Part shown: one piece after another, positions 32,415-42,725 of the stretch
Position numbering within the stretch: position 1 is the stretch's first letter
Layout of the letters: the number at the start of each line of letters is the position of its first letter
NCBI GenBank assembly: GCA_027717595.1
Contig: JALLOF010000001.1
Location: 1 to 55,000 of the forward strand
DNA: 55,000 bases
Source of the DNA: Nitrospinae bacterium AH_259_B05_G02_I21
GTDB lineage: Bacteria > JADFOP01
Direction of reading: 5' to 3'
The notes under the pieces: model-generated
The model's input: only the letters and a program-made list of their open reading frames with translations
Told to the model about the DNA's origin: nothing
Databases searched by the model: none
Made by a program: the position numbers and the translations under genes

Positions 32415-33548
32415 GTGGGATGTTCCTTTACCGTTGAGGAGACCGACGCCACCTCCCAGGCCCGCCTCGGCACACTCACCACCCCCCACGGGCGCGTGGC
32501 CACCCCCGCCTTCATGCCCGTCGGGACCCAAGCCACCGTGAAAGCTCTTACCCCGGTCGAGTGTCGCGAACTCGGAGTCGAGATCCTGCTGACCAACGCC
32601 TACCACCTGTATCTGCGGCCCGGCGTGGAGGTGGTGGAGGCTCACGGGGGGCTCCATCGCTTCATGGGATGGGATGGCCCGCTGCTTACCGACAGCGGCG
32701 GGTTCCAAGTGATGAGCCTGTCGAAACTCCGCAAGATCACCCCAGACGGCGTCGTCTTTCAAAGCCACATCGACGGCTCCGAGCACCTCCTGAGCCCGGA
32801 GAAGGCTGTGGCCATACAGGAGGGCCTGGGGGCCGATATCATAATGGTCCTCGACGAGTGCCCGCCCTATCAGGCGACCTACGACTACGCCCGGGAGTCC
32901 ATGGACCTTACGAGCCGCTGGGCCGAGCGGTGCCGGGCGGCCAAACGGCGCGACGACCAGGCCCTGTTCGGAATCGTCCAGGGAGGGATGTTCGCCGACC
33001 TTCGGGCCGACAGCGCCCAGGCGATAACGGCCCTCGACTTCGACGGCTACGCCATCGGGGGGCTTAGCGTGGGCGAGAGCAAGGAGCTGTTGCGCGCAAT
33101 GGTGGAGGCGACGGTCCCGTGGCTGCCTGAGTCACGCCCCCGCTACCTCATGGGGGTGGGGACCCCCCTGGACCTCGTCGAGCAGGTCGCCAGGGGCATC
33201 GATCTTTTCGACTGCGTCATCCCGACCCGCAACGCCCGCACCGGGACGCTCTTCACCAGCCAGGGCCGCATCGTCATCAAACACGCCCGCTACAGCGACG
33301 ACCGTCAGCCCCTCGACCCCGAATGCCTGTGCTATGCGTGCACGACCTTCACCCGCTCGTACCTGCGCCACCTGTTCCAGGCCGGCGAAATTCTCTCCTC
33401 CCGGCTCAACACCCTACACAACGTGAGCTTCTACATGCGCCTGATGGGAGAGGTCCGCCAGGCCATCGCCTCGGGGCGCCTCGAGGACCTCTGCGAGCGG
33501 ATGGAGGGGCTTTTCGGCCCCGTCGAGACCGAGCCTGGCCGCGGCTAA
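32415..33548 (+). CDS. tgt: Queuine tRNA-ribosyltransferase
   Basis: A 377-residue enzyme that swaps guanine 34 of GUN-anticodon tRNAs for preQ1. The catalytic aspartates are in TDSGGFQVMSLS and FDCVIPTRNARTG, and the zinc site is the C-x-C-x2-C of CLCYACTTFTRSYLRHLF with the later His. Length and motif order are normal. It starts at a GTG 9 bp after the zinc-ribbon gene and precedes yajC-secDF, the same order as in many bacteria. Confidence 0.96.
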   Translation: MGCSFTVEETDATSQARLGTLTTPHGRVATPAFMPVGTQATVKALTPVECRELGVEILLTNAYHLYLRPGVEVVEAHGGLHRFMGWDGPLLTDSGGFQVMSLSKLRKITPDGVVFQSHIDGSEHLLSPEKAVAIQEGLGADIIMVLDECPPYQATYDYARESMDLTSRWAERCRAAKRRDDQALFGIVQGGMFADLRADSAQAITALDFDGYAIGGLSVGESKELLRAMVEATVPWLPESRPRYLMGVGTPLDLVEQVARGIDLFDCVIPTRNARTGTLFTSQGRIVIKHARYSDDRQPLDPECLCYACTTFTRSYLRHLFQAGEILSSRLNTLHNVSFYMRLMGEVRQAIASGRLEDLCERMEGLFGPVETEPGRG

Positions 33549-33573
33549 GAGAACGGTGAGTACGGCCCAACGG

Positions 33574-33602
33574 TTGACAGAACCTAGGAAATCTGTTAAT
33601 GA
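33574..33602 (+). promoter_or_regulatory. Candidate promoter of yajC-secDF
   Basis: TTGACA (33574-33579) is followed at 16-17 bp by TTAATG/TAATGA (33596-33602). It lies in the 110-bp gap between tgt and yajC. The -35 is perfect; the -10 is weak. Confidence 0.35.
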
Positions 33603-33658
33603 CTCCCTTCATTGCCAGCCAAACGATTCACCCGCCTTGACCTAAGGAGACCCCCACC

Positions 33659-34024
33659 ATGGAAGGCTTCCTGCCGTGGTTGCGTCTAGCCCACGCCCTG
33701 GGCGGCGGGCCGGCCCAGGGCGGTGAGGCCGCCCCGGGAGGCTTCGCGGCTCCCTTCCTTACGTTCGGGCTCCTCATCGCCATCTTCTACTTCCTCCTCA
33801 TCCGGCCCCAGCAGAAGCAGCGCAAAGAGCACGCCAAGATGCTCGAGACGCTCAAGAAGGGCGACGAGGTGGTAACACAGGGGGGCGTCCACGGGTCGGT
33901 CTACAAGATTAAGGACGATACGGTTGCGCTGGAGGTCGCCGACGGCGTGCGCCTGCGCGTCTCCAAGAGCGCCATTACAAGCCTGCGGAGTAAGCCGACC
34001 GACAAAGAGAAGGCCGCCGACTAG
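33659..34024 (+). CDS. yajC: Preprotein translocase subunit YajC
   Basis: A 121-residue inner-membrane protein that joins SecDF-YidC at the Sec channel. One helix (FLTFGLLIAIFYFLLI) is followed by RPQQKQRKEHAKMLETLKKGDEVVTQGGVHG, the family signature, and a small beta domain. AAGGAGA lies 9 bp before the ATG. secD starts 23 bp downstream. Confidence 0.95.
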   Translation: MEGFLPWLRLAHALGGGPAQGGEAAPGGFAAPFLTFGLLIAIFYFLLIRPQQKQRKEHAKMLETLKKGDEVVTQGGVHGSVYKIKDDTVALEVADGVRLRVSKSAITSLRSKPTDKEKAAD

Positions 34025-34047
34025 ACCGAGGACCGGAGCCGACATCC

Positions 34048-35586
<1,539 letters not shown>

Positions 35587-35595
35587 GGCCAGCCC

Positions 35596-36522
35596 ATGGA
35601 GTTCGTCAAACCGGGCATCACAATCGACTTCATCGGCCGCCGACGGGTGGCGCTACTCGCCTCGGTCGCCCTCATCGTCCTCGGCCTCGCCACGGCCGGC
35701 CTTCGCGGGCTCAACTTGGGGATCGACTTCGCCGGAGGGACGCTCGTTGAGCTAAAGATGCCCCGGCCGGTGAACATCGAGGATGTGCGGCGAGAGCTTC
35801 GCGGCATCGGCATGGGTGACAGCACCATCCAGCACTACGGATCGAAGAACGAGATTCTCATCCGGATGATGCGGAGCCCTACAGGCATCGAGGGCTTCCA
35901 GGGCCAAATCATCAAAGCCCTGGAGGTCGTCTACGGCCAAGGAGCGGTCGAGCTTCGGCGTACAGAGGTCGTCGGGCCCCAGGTCGGCGCGGCCCTGCGC
36001 CGCCAGGCGACCCTGGCGATCGCCTACGCCCTCGTCGGCATCCTCATCTACATCACCATCCGGTTCGAGTTTCGGTTCGCCGTGGCCGCCATCCTCGCGC
36101 TCGTCCACGACGTCCTCATCACCCTGGGGGCGTTCGCCTTAACCAACAAAGAGCTCTCCCTGCCTGTCATCGCCGCCTTTCTTGCCATCATCGGCTACTC
36201 TCTCAACGACACCATCGTCGTCTTCGACCGCATTCGCGAAAACCTGAGGCTCTATCGACGGGAGAGCTACGAAGTCGTCATCAACCGGAGCATAAACGAA
36301 ACCCTCTCCAGAACCATCCTGACCAGCCTCACAACACTGCTCGTCGTGCTGGCTCTCTTCTTTCTCGGGGGCGAGGTCATCCACGACTTCGCCTTTGCCC
36401 TCCTGGTGGGCATTATCGTCGGGACCTATTCGTCCATCTTCATAGCGAGCCCGCTGCTGATCCTTTGGCAACGCTTCGCGCCCTCTAAAAAGCGGCTTGC
36501 CGCGGGCCGGGCCAGCCAGTAA
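35596..36522 (+). CDS. secF: Protein translocase subunit SecF
   Basis: A 308-residue partner of SecD with six predicted helices. It shows LGIDFAGGTLVEL near the N-terminus, VGPQVGAALRRQA, and the conserved IIGYSLNDTIVVFDRIREN with the downstream SINETLSRTILTS. It ends the yajC-secD-secF operon; a strong promoter for the next transcript lies 22 bp after the stop. Confidence 0.96.
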   Translation: MEFVKPGITIDFIGRRRVALLASVALIVLGLATAGLRGLNLGIDFAGGTLVELKMPRPVNIEDVRRELRGIGMGDSTIQHYGSKNEILIRMMRSPTGIEGFQGQIIKALEVVYGQGAVELRRTEVVGPQVGAALRRQATLAIAYALVGILIYITIRFEFRFAVAAILALVHDVLITLGAFALTNKELSLPVIAAFLAIIGYSLNDTIVVFDRIRENLRLYRRESYEVVINRSINETLSRTILTSLTTLLVVLALFFLGGEVIHDFAFALLVGIIVGTYSSIFIASPLLILWQRFAPSKKRLAAGRASQ

Positions 36523-36543
36523 GGGGCCGGGGCAACTTCCCTA

Positions 36544-36571
36544 TTGACAGCACAGACAAAGGCTGTATAGT
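36544..36571 (+). promoter_or_regulatory. Strong candidate promoter of a structured RNA/leader
   Basis: TTGACA (36544-36549) and TATAGT (36566-36571) are 16 bp apart. Transcription would begin near 36578, about 400 nt before the speD start, so the site probably drives a separate RNA or a very long leader. Confidence 0.6.
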
Positions 36572-36577
36572 AATTCG

Positions 36578-36775
36578 GCTATTAAATGCCGGTCGGCGCC
36601 TGAAGCATGCTGGCCGGCCGTTCCATTCCCCCATCGGTCGAGGAGTTTTTCGCTCCATCGCCACACCGCGGATGGGAGGAGCAACGACCGTGCTAGGGCC
36701 AGACGTCCACCATCCCGGCAAGCCCGGCCTGCCGGCCATAGGAGCACAGAGGGCGTGTGTCCCACGCCCTCACTT
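36578..36775 (+). ncRNA. Candidate structured RNA of about 200 nt (6S-like fold possible)
   Basis: The 452-bp gap 36523-36974 has no convincing gene. Downstream of the strong promoter, nested pairing is seen: TGGCCGGC (36611-36618) with GCCGGCCA (36731-36738), enclosing CGGTCG (36635-36640) with CGACCG (36685-36690) and inside that CTCCATC with GATGGGAG. A 9-bp perfect hairpin (36749-36757 with 36763-36771) would mark the 3' end, though few T residues follow. A long interrupted hairpin of this size recalls 6S RNA, but I cannot confirm it. A leader controlling speD is the alternative. The remaining 200 bp to speD shows nothing clear. Confidence 0.35.
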
Positions 36776-36974
36776 CTTAGAATCCTGATGGACTGCTTTC
36801 GCCACGGAGGGGCCAGGCGCTGCCGGCCCCTTGACTCCCTCACGCCGCTTCCGGGACAAGCGCGGACACGGCGGAGGGGTTGGACCTCACACCGAAAGGA
36901 AGGCCAGCAGTCTTCACCTCCCGACGGTGGACCGGACGGACCTACAAGGGAACCGTCCGGGGGGGGAACGCGCC

Positions 36975-37400
36975 ATGATGGGATTTGGCCAACACCTGAT
37001 GATCGACGGCTATGGCGGGGAGCGGGATCGCCTGGAGGACTTGGAAGGCCTCTACCGCTTCCTGGACGGATACCCCGCCAAAATGGGCATGACGAAAATC
37101 ATGCCCCCGTACGTCTTCGAATACAAGGGCTCAAAGCCCAAAGACTGGGGGCTCTCCGGCGTGGTACTGATCGCCGAGAGCCACATCAGCATCCACACCT
37201 TTCCGGAGAAGGGGTTCGTGAGCGTGGACTTCTTCTCCTGCAAGTGGTTTGACACGGAGGCCGCCGTCAAGGAGGTGGAGGAGACCTTCGGCCTCAAGAA
37301 GCTGGAGGTCCATCACCTCGACCGCGGTCGGGAGTTTCCCAAGGAGATCGAAAAGGCCACCGCCATCATCCGCCAGGACCGTCTCGTGCGCTTCGGTTGA
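36975..37400 (+). CDS. speD: S-adenosylmethionine decarboxylase proenzyme
   Basis: A 141-residue proenzyme of the small SpeD/SpeH type. It cleaves itself before the Ser of ESHISIHTFPEKG to make a pyruvoyl group, then decarboxylates SAM to supply aminopropyl groups for spermidine. The conserved cysteine is in VDFFSCKWFD. Two in-frame ATGs (36975, 36978) follow a G-rich stretch. A ureohydrolase gene of the agmatinase type follows about 100 bp later, so the pair serves polyamine synthesis; no speE is in the window. Confidence 0.93.
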   Translation: MMGFGQHLMIDGYGGERDRLEDLEGLYRFLDGYPAKMGMTKIMPPYVFEYKGSKPKDWGLSGVVLIAESHISIHTFPEKGFVSVDFFSCKWFDTEAAVKEVEETFGLKKLEVHHLDRGREFPKEIEKATAIIRQDRLVRFG

Positions 37401-37501
37401 CTGCCTCGAGGCCGTGGTACGGCCAGCCACCCGCTTTGCGCTCGGCGGTTCCCTTCGGAAGAAATCCTGCTGCAGCTTCGTTAGATGGCGTGGGAGGAGT
37501 C

Positions 37502-38428
37502 GTGAAAAACCCTCTGGAATCCCAGGCCCCCTTTCTTCCCTATAGGTTCCTGGCCCTCGACGACGAGCGGGCCGGCTGGGAGGCGGCTCGGGTCGCGATC
37601 CTTCCCGTTCCATACGACGCTACGACCTCCTACCAGCCGGGCTGTCGGTTCGGACCGCGGGCCATCCTCGATGCCTCCCGATACGTCGAGGAGTACGACG
37701 AGGAGTTGGAGGTCGAGCCGTGCGACGTAGGGATTTACACCTGTCCCGAAGTGGAGCCGGTGGCGGGCGATCCCAAGGCCATGTTGGACAGGGTGGCGAT
37801 GCTTGTTTCATCGTTAATCGGACACGGCAAGACGGCCGTCACGCTCGGCGGTGAGCATACGCTTACGAGAGCGGCCGTCGAGGCGCACGTGGCAGCCCAC
37901 GGGAACCTCACTGTCCTTCAGCTCGACGCCCACCTCGACCTGCGCGACACTTACCATGACAGCGCCTTCAGCCACGCCTGCGTGATGCGCCGGGTCTGGG
38001 ACGTGGCTCCCGTGGTGGCGGTGGGGGCCCGAAGCTGCTCTTCGCAAGAGTACCGCTGGCTGGCCGAGCGCGGCGGGGCGTGTTTTTGGGCCAGGGAGGC
38101 CACGGGTGATGCGGCATGGGCGGAGGCCATCTGTTCGTCCCTCACAAAGCGGGTCTACGTCACCATCGACCTCGACGTCTTTGACCCGGCCGTCATGCCC
38201 GCCGTCGGCACCCCGGAGCCAGGCGGTCTCGACTGGCCCACCGTGGCGCTCCTGCTCAAGACGGTGGCGGCCCGGCGCCAGGTGGTCGGGTTCGACATCA
38301 TGGAGTTGTCGCCCATCCCGGGCCTTAGGGCCCCGGAGGTCCTCGCGGCCAAGTTACTCTACAAAATGGTAGGATACCTTTTCTTCCTCAACCGCGGTGA
38401 AAACCCCCAACAACGGATGACGGTATGA
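37502..38428 (+). CDS. speB: Agmatinase-family ureohydrolase
   Basis: A 308-residue arginase-superfamily enzyme. The Mn ligands are in GGEHTLT, QLDAHLDLRDTY and TIDLDVFDPAVMP, and the C-terminal FDIMELSP is conserved. With speD next to it, conversion of agmatine to putrescine and urea is the best guess; guanidinobutyrase or another ureohydrolase remains possible. The frame is open upstream, but the GTG at 37502 has GGGAGGAG just before it. It overlaps the DksA-type gene by 4 bp. Confidence 0.9.
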   Translation: MKNPLESQAPFLPYRFLALDDERAGWEAARVAILPVPYDATTSYQPGCRFGPRAILDASRYVEEYDEELEVEPCDVGIYTCPEVEPVAGDPKAMLDRVAMLVSSLIGHGKTAVTLGGEHTLTRAAVEAHVAAHGNLTVLQLDAHLDLRDTYHDSAFSHACVMRRVWDVAPVVAVGARSCSSQEYRWLAERGGACFWAREATGDAAWAEAICSSLTKRVYVTIDLDVFDPAVMPAVGTPEPGGLDWPTVALLLKTVAARRQVVGFDIMELSPIPGLRAPEVLAAKLLYKMVGYLFFLNRGENPQQRMTV

Positions 38429-38826
38429 CAAAACGGAAGTCCACACGGAAGACCACCAATAAAAAGAAATCCGAGGCGCAAAAGCAAATCCTCCTGGAAA
38501 AGCGCGAGCAGCTGATCAAGAAGTTGACCGAAAGCAAGCGGGAGGAGAGCGCGCCAGAGCTCGATAGGGGAGACGATCTCGATCGGGCCGCCGCCTCCCG
38601 TGACCAGGAGATTAACTACATGCTCTCAAGCCGTGAGCGCGAGGAGCTGCGGGCAATCGAAGAGGCCCTCGAGAAGATCGAGATGGGCGTCTACGGCGTC
38701 TGTGAGCGGTGTGAGAAGACCATCGGCGCCAAGCGGATCAAGGCCCTCCCCCTCGCTCCCTACTGCCACGACTGCCAATCGGAGATGGAAGTGGCCCAGC
38801 GGCGCAACCGCGAACTCGGCCTCTAG
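38425..38826 (+). CDS. DksA/TraR-family C4 zinc-finger protein
   Basis: A 133-residue cytoplasmic protein with a very basic N-terminus, a coiled-coil middle (REREELRAIEEALEKIEMG) and a C-terminal C4 zinc finger (CERC and CHDC 17 residues apart, with GVYGVC before). Such proteins insert into the RNA-polymerase secondary channel and tune transcription. Its ATG overlaps the speB stop (ATGA). Whether it is the DksA of this organism or a spore/accessory-type relative cannot be told here. Confidence 0.9.
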   Translation: MTKRKSTRKTTNKKKSEAQKQILLEKREQLIKKLTESKREESAPELDRGDDLDRAAASRDQEINYMLSSREREELRAIEEALEKIEMGVYGVCERCEKTIGAKRIKALPLAPYCHDCQSEMEVAQRRNRELGL

Positions 38827-38952
38827 GGACCGGCTTCACCAAGGGACCCACGAATCCGTCGTCTCGACCGCAAGCCACCCTCCAGTACAAGTTATCCCAA
38901 GCCAAGTTCCCATAAGAAATTATAATAGTTAGCCATAGTGGCCTCCCGTCCC

Positions 38953-38980
38953 TTGACTTGCCCGGAAAAGGTGTTACCAT
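38953..38980 (+). promoter_or_regulatory. Candidate promoter of the proteasome locus
   Basis: TTGACT (38953-38958) and TACCAT (38975-38980) are 16 bp apart, 54 bp before the ATPase start. A TATAAT also occurs at about 38922 without an obvious -35. The 208-bp gap holds no gene that I can see. Confidence 0.4.
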
Positions 38981-39034
38981 TCCCTGAGCGCGGAGCACCT
39001 TCTCTTCGGCTCCTTACACGATAAGGATTAGTCC

Positions 39035-40861
39035 ATGGAGAAGTCTTTCAAAGATCGAGACCGCAAGTGGGTCGGCTCGAAGAGGGACAAGGAGGTGTCC
39101 CCCTACCTCCCAACACCCGAGGCGGCGTTGAACGAGAAGCTGTCTCAATACGAGCATCTCCTTGATGACCTCCTGGGCCAGGTGCAGCACTTTGAGAGCG
39201 AATCGACCGGCCTTTCCGACCGGCTCGAGCGGCTGCGATCCGACTTCGACGACCTGACGCGCACCAACCAGGACATCACAGGTCAGCTGTCCGACGCCCG
39301 CAAGCAAAACGAGAAGCTGGTAATGGCCTTTCAAGAGGCCAAGCGCCAGATCGAGCAGCTCAAGGAAGAGGTGGATAAACTAAGCGCGCCGCCCAACTCA
39401 TACGGAAAGTTTATCGCCCACAACCCCGACGGGACGGTGGACGTCGATCTGGACGGCCGCCGGGTGCGGGTCAACGTCCATCCCCGGCTTGATGCGGAGT
39501 CCTTCGAGCCCGGCCAGTCCCTCATTCTCAACGAATCGCTCAACGTCGTGGCCGCCACCGAGTTCGAGACCAAGGGCGATGTGATGACGGTCAAGGACTT
39601 TCTCGACGAAGACCGGGTCGTGGTCCTCGGGAGGGCCGACGAGGAGCGGGTCTTCCAGCTATCTGAGCCCCTCCGCATCGAACCACCGCAGGTGGCCGAC
39701 CACGTGATAGTAGACCCTCGCAGCGGCTTCGCCCTGGAGAAGATTCCCAAAAGTCAGGTTGAAGAGGTGGTGCTCGAGGAAGTCCCCGACATCACATACG
39801 ACCATATCGGTGGGCTGGCCAAGCAGATCGAGGCGTTGCGAGACGCCATCGAGCTGCCCTACCTCCACCCGGAAGAGTTCGCCACCTTCCAGCTTGCGCC
39901 TCCGAAGGGGATTCTCCTCTACGGCCCGCCCGGGTGCGGCAAGACGATGATCGCCAAGGCGGTCGCACACAGCCTCGCCACCGAGATGAGCCGCCGCACG
40001 GGCCAGGAGACTAAAGGGTACTTCCTCAACGTCAAGGGCCCCGAGCTGCTCAACAAGTACGTGGGGGAGACGGAGTTCAAGATTCGCGAGGTCTTCAAGA
40101 AGGCCAAGACCAAGGCCAACGAGGTGTGCCCGGTGATCATCTTCTTCGACGAGATGGACGCCCTGTTTCGGATGCGGGGCTCCGGCATCTCCTCGGACGT
40201 GGAGACGACCGTGGTCGCCCAATTCCTCAGTGAAATCGACGGGGTCGAGGCTCTGCGGAACGTGATCATCATTGGGGCGAGCAACCGCCAAGACCTCATA
40301 GACCCGGCCATCCTGAGGCCCGGCCGGCTGGATCTCAAAATCAAGGTGGACAGGCCCGACGAGGAGGCCGCAAGAGAGATATTCTCCAAGTACCTCTTGT
40401 CCACCCTCCCGATCCACTCCGAGGAGCTCTCGCCCGTCGGCGGTGACCCGGAGGCCTGCGTGGCTCGCCTGATTGATGCGACCGTCGAGGCCATGTACGA
40501 AGCAACCGAAGACAACCGATTCCTCGAGGTGGCGTACGCCAAGGGGGAGAAAGAAATCTTCTACTTCAGAGACTTCGCCTCCGGGGCCATGATCGAAAAC
40601 ATCGTCCGGCGGGCCAAGAAATTGGCCCTCAAGCGATCCATCGCAGGGCAAGAGCGAGGTATTCGAGCGTCCGACCTGCTGGAGTCCGTTCGCGAGGAGT
40701 TCAAGGAGAACGAGGATCTGCCCAACACCACCAACCCGGACGATTGGGCACGGATTGCAGGCCGCAAGGGCGAGCGGATCGTGAACGTGCGCACCCTGCT
40801 TCGAGGACACGTCCCTCCAAGGAGCGACATCGAAGACATCATCGCCCGTCAATATATGTAA
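39035..40861 (+). CDS. mpa: Proteasome-associated AAA ATPase (ARC/Mpa)
   Basis: A 608-residue ring ATPase that binds pupylated proteins, unfolds them and feeds them to the 20S core. Order of parts: a coiled coil (about 30-120) that recognises Pup, OB folds (about 120-235), then the AAA module with Walker A GPPGCGKT from G297, Walker B VIIFFDEMDAL, and NRQDLIDPAILRPGRLD. The C-terminus RQYM is close to the QYL tail used for docking to the proteasome. It heads a co-oriented run with dop, pup, prcB, prcA and pafA. Confidence 0.96.
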   Translation: MEKSFKDRDRKWVGSKRDKEVSPYLPTPEAALNEKLSQYEHLLDDLLGQVQHFESESTGLSDRLERLRSDFDDLTRTNQDITGQLSDARKQNEKLVMAFQEAKRQIEQLKEEVDKLSAPPNSYGKFIAHNPDGTVDVDLDGRRVRVNVHPRLDAESFEPGQSLILNESLNVVAATEFETKGDVMTVKDFLDEDRVVVLGRADEERVFQLSEPLRIEPPQVADHVIVDPRSGFALEKIPKSQVEEVVLEEVPDITYDHIGGLAKQIEALRDAIELPYLHPEEFATFQLAPPKGILLYGPPGCGKTMIAKAVAHSLATEMSRRTGQETKGYFLNVKGPELLNKYVGETEFKIREVFKKAKTKANEVCPVIIFFDEMDALFRMRGSGISSDVETTVVAQFLSEIDGVEALRNVIIIGASNRQDLIDPAILRPGRLDLKIKVDRPDEEAAREIFSKYLLSTLPIHSEELSPVGGDPEACVARLIDATVEAMYEATEDNRFLEVAYAKGEKEIFYFRDFASGAMIENIVRRAKKLALKRSIAGQERGIRASDLLESVREEFKENEDLPNTTNPDDWARIAGRKGERIVNVRTLLRGHVPPRSDIEDIIARQYM

Positions 40862-40948
40862 TCGAGAACGAGAGACGGGCTGGGTCGAATACGCCAACCT
40901 CCGTTGTGGCTACAGCTCGGCGCCTTCAACGGATCGGAAGGGTTTCTC

Positions 40949-42430
40949 ATGGGGCTGCCCCACCACATCATGGGATCGGAGACGGAATACGGCATCTCCG
41001 TCGTGGGTGAAGAGGACTTCGACGCCATCACCAACTCCATCTTCCTCATCAACAGCCACCAGACCACGACCGACGTCATCTGGGACTACGAGGAGGAGAA
41101 CCCGTATGCCGACGCCCGCGGGTTCCAGGTCGAAGAGCAGTTCGAGGTCCCAAGCTACGCCGAGAACGTCCAGCTCAACAAGATGCTCGTCAACGGGGCG
41201 CGTCTCTACGTGGACCACGCCCACCCGGAGTTTTCGACACCCGAGTGCTCGTCCGTCATCGAGCTCATCAACTACGAGAAGGCCGGAGAGCGCATCCTCG
41301 ACATCTGTCGCCGCAACGCCAACGCCACGCTCCCGGCGGGCCGGACACTCGTCATCTACCGGAACAACTCCGATCAGAAGGGCAACTCGTACGGCTATCA
41401 CGAAAACTACCTCATGGACCGACGGGCCCCGTTCAAGCTCATCGCGGAGCACATCATTCCGTTTCTCGTGACGCGACAGATTTTCTGCGGGGCCGGCAAG
41501 GTGCTGGCCGAGAACAACACCTCGCCGTGCGAGTTCCAAATCTCCCAGCGCGCCGACTTCTTCGAGGTCGAAGTCGGCCTCGACACCATGAACAAGCGGG
41601 CGATCGTCAACACCCGTGACGAGCCACACGCCGACCGGGAGAAGTACCGACGTCTCCACCTCATCGTGGGCGATTCCAACATGGCGGAGGTCGCGACCTT
41701 CCTCAAGTGGGGTACGACGTTGCTTGTGCTGAAGATGATTGAGGACGCCTTCTTCCTCGCCAACCTGGCCCTGCGCGAGCCCGTGGCCGCGATGAAACAG
41801 GTGAGTCGGGACCTAACGCTCCGCCTGCCCCTGGAGATGGAAGACGGCCCCGGGATGACGGCCCTGGATATTCAACGTGAGTACCTCGCCCACGCCCGCC
41901 GGTACCTCGCCGATAAGCCCCGGGGAGACGAGCTCGAGGCCTGCTGCGACCGCTGGGAGGCGACCCTAGACGCCCTGGAACGCGACCCCGACGAGCTTGT
42001 GGGCCAGCTCGATTGGGTGACCAAACGCTATATGCTAAGGTCGTACCAGGAGAAGAAGGGCGTGGCTTGGAGCGATCCGCGCATCGCCATGATGGACCTC
42101 CAGTACCACGACCTCCGCCAGGATCGCGGGCTCTACTACCTGCTGGAGCGGCAGGGGCGCGTGGAGCGGATGACGACGGATGAGGACATCGAAGCGGCCA
42201 TGTCGAACCCGCCGGAAGGCACCCGGGCGTACTTCCGCGGCCAGTGTCTGAAACGGTACCGCGATGCGATCTACGGCGTCAACTGGGGCTCGATCTCGTT
42301 CAACTTGGGGGACGAGCCCATCAAACGCATCATCATGGCCGAACCGTTGCGGGGCACTCGGGCCCACGTGGAGGGGTTGCTCAACGCCTCTGCCACGGCT
42401 CACGACCTCGTGAAGAACATCACGCGCTGA
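40949..42430 (+). CDS. dop: Pup deamidase/depupylase
   Basis: A 493-residue glutamine-synthetase-like enzyme that deamidates the C-terminal Gln of Pup and also removes Pup from proteins. The nucleotide/Mg motif GSETEYGI is at the N-terminus and the key Asp lies in YVDHAHPEFSTPEC, the Dop form (the ligase has DTGYHPEYATPEC). The frame is open to a TTG at 40904, but ATG 40949 has GGAAGGG 6 bp upstream and fits the family. It sits directly before pup, whose GGQ end requires this enzyme. Confidence 0.95.
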   Translation: MGLPHHIMGSETEYGISVVGEEDFDAITNSIFLINSHQTTTDVIWDYEEENPYADARGFQVEEQFEVPSYAENVQLNKMLVNGARLYVDHAHPEFSTPECSSVIELINYEKAGERILDICRRNANATLPAGRTLVIYRNNSDQKGNSYGYHENYLMDRRAPFKLIAEHIIPFLVTRQIFCGAGKVLAENNTSPCEFQISQRADFFEVEVGLDTMNKRAIVNTRDEPHADREKYRRLHLIVGDSNMAEVATFLKWGTTLLVLKMIEDAFFLANLALREPVAAMKQVSRDLTLRLPLEMEDGPGMTALDIQREYLAHARRYLADKPRGDELEACCDRWEATLDALERDPDELVGQLDWVTKRYMLRSYQEKKGVAWSDPRIAMMDLQYHDLRQDRGLYYLLERQGRVERMTTDEDIEAAMSNPPEGTRAYFRGQCLKRYRDAIYGVNWGSISFNLGDEPIKRIIMAEPLRGTRAHVEGLLNASATAHDLVKNITR

Positions 42431-42472
42431 GGGTCCGTAGATCGAGCCCCGGTGGAAGAAGGAGAAAGCTTA

Positions 42473-42724
42473 ATGCAGGTTCCGCAATCCAGGCGTCCGG
42501 ACTCGTGGGCGGGGGTTGGCTCCTGGTCCACGGGTGGGCAGGACCGGCGGCAGCGGCGTCGCGAACGCAAGGACTCCCCGCCGCCCAAGAGCGCCGAGAA
42601 GGTGTCGGTTAAAGGCGAGAAACTCAAAGAGGACCTCGATAGCCTCATCGATCAGATCGACGAGGTGCTGGAGGTGAACGCCGAGGAATTCGTCCGCAAC
42701 TACGTCCAGCGGGGAGGCCAATGA
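42473..42724 (+). CDS. pup: Prokaryotic ubiquitin-like protein Pup
   Basis: An 83-residue modifier. The N-terminal half is disordered and Arg/Ser-rich. The C-terminal half carries the helix that binds the ATPase coiled coil (LDSLIDQIDEVLEVNAEEF) and ends VQRGGQ, so Dop must deamidate Gln to Glu before ligation by PafA. It is close to actinobacterial Pup (whose end is EENAEDFVRAYVQKGGQ) and unlike the short UBact proteins of some other phyla. GGAGA lies 8 bp before the ATG; the prcB GTG follows directly. Confidence 0.95.
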   Translation: MQVPQSRRPDSWAGVGSWSTGGQDRRQRRRERKDSPPPKSAEKVSVKGEKLKEDLDSLIDQIDEVLEVNAEEFVRNYVQRGGQ

Positions 42725-42725
42725 G

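Noticed and set aside
31446-32786. A 446-codon minus-strand frame
   Set aside because: It is the antisense shadow of the zinc-ribbon membrane protein and tgt, with His/Asp/Gly-rich composition typical of antisense frames.
36880-36920. A GAAAGGAAGGCCAGCAG-like stretch recalling the SRP RNA loop
   Set aside because: The spacing and flanking helices of SRP RNA are absent, so the similarity is superficial.
36755-36974. Open frames between the candidate RNA and speD
   Set aside because: They are Arg/Pro/Gly-rich, have no good start site, and merge with the speD region in other frames.
39659-40897. A 412-codon minus-strand frame
   Set aside because: It is antisense to the proteasomal ATPase gene, whose AAA motifs are unambiguous.
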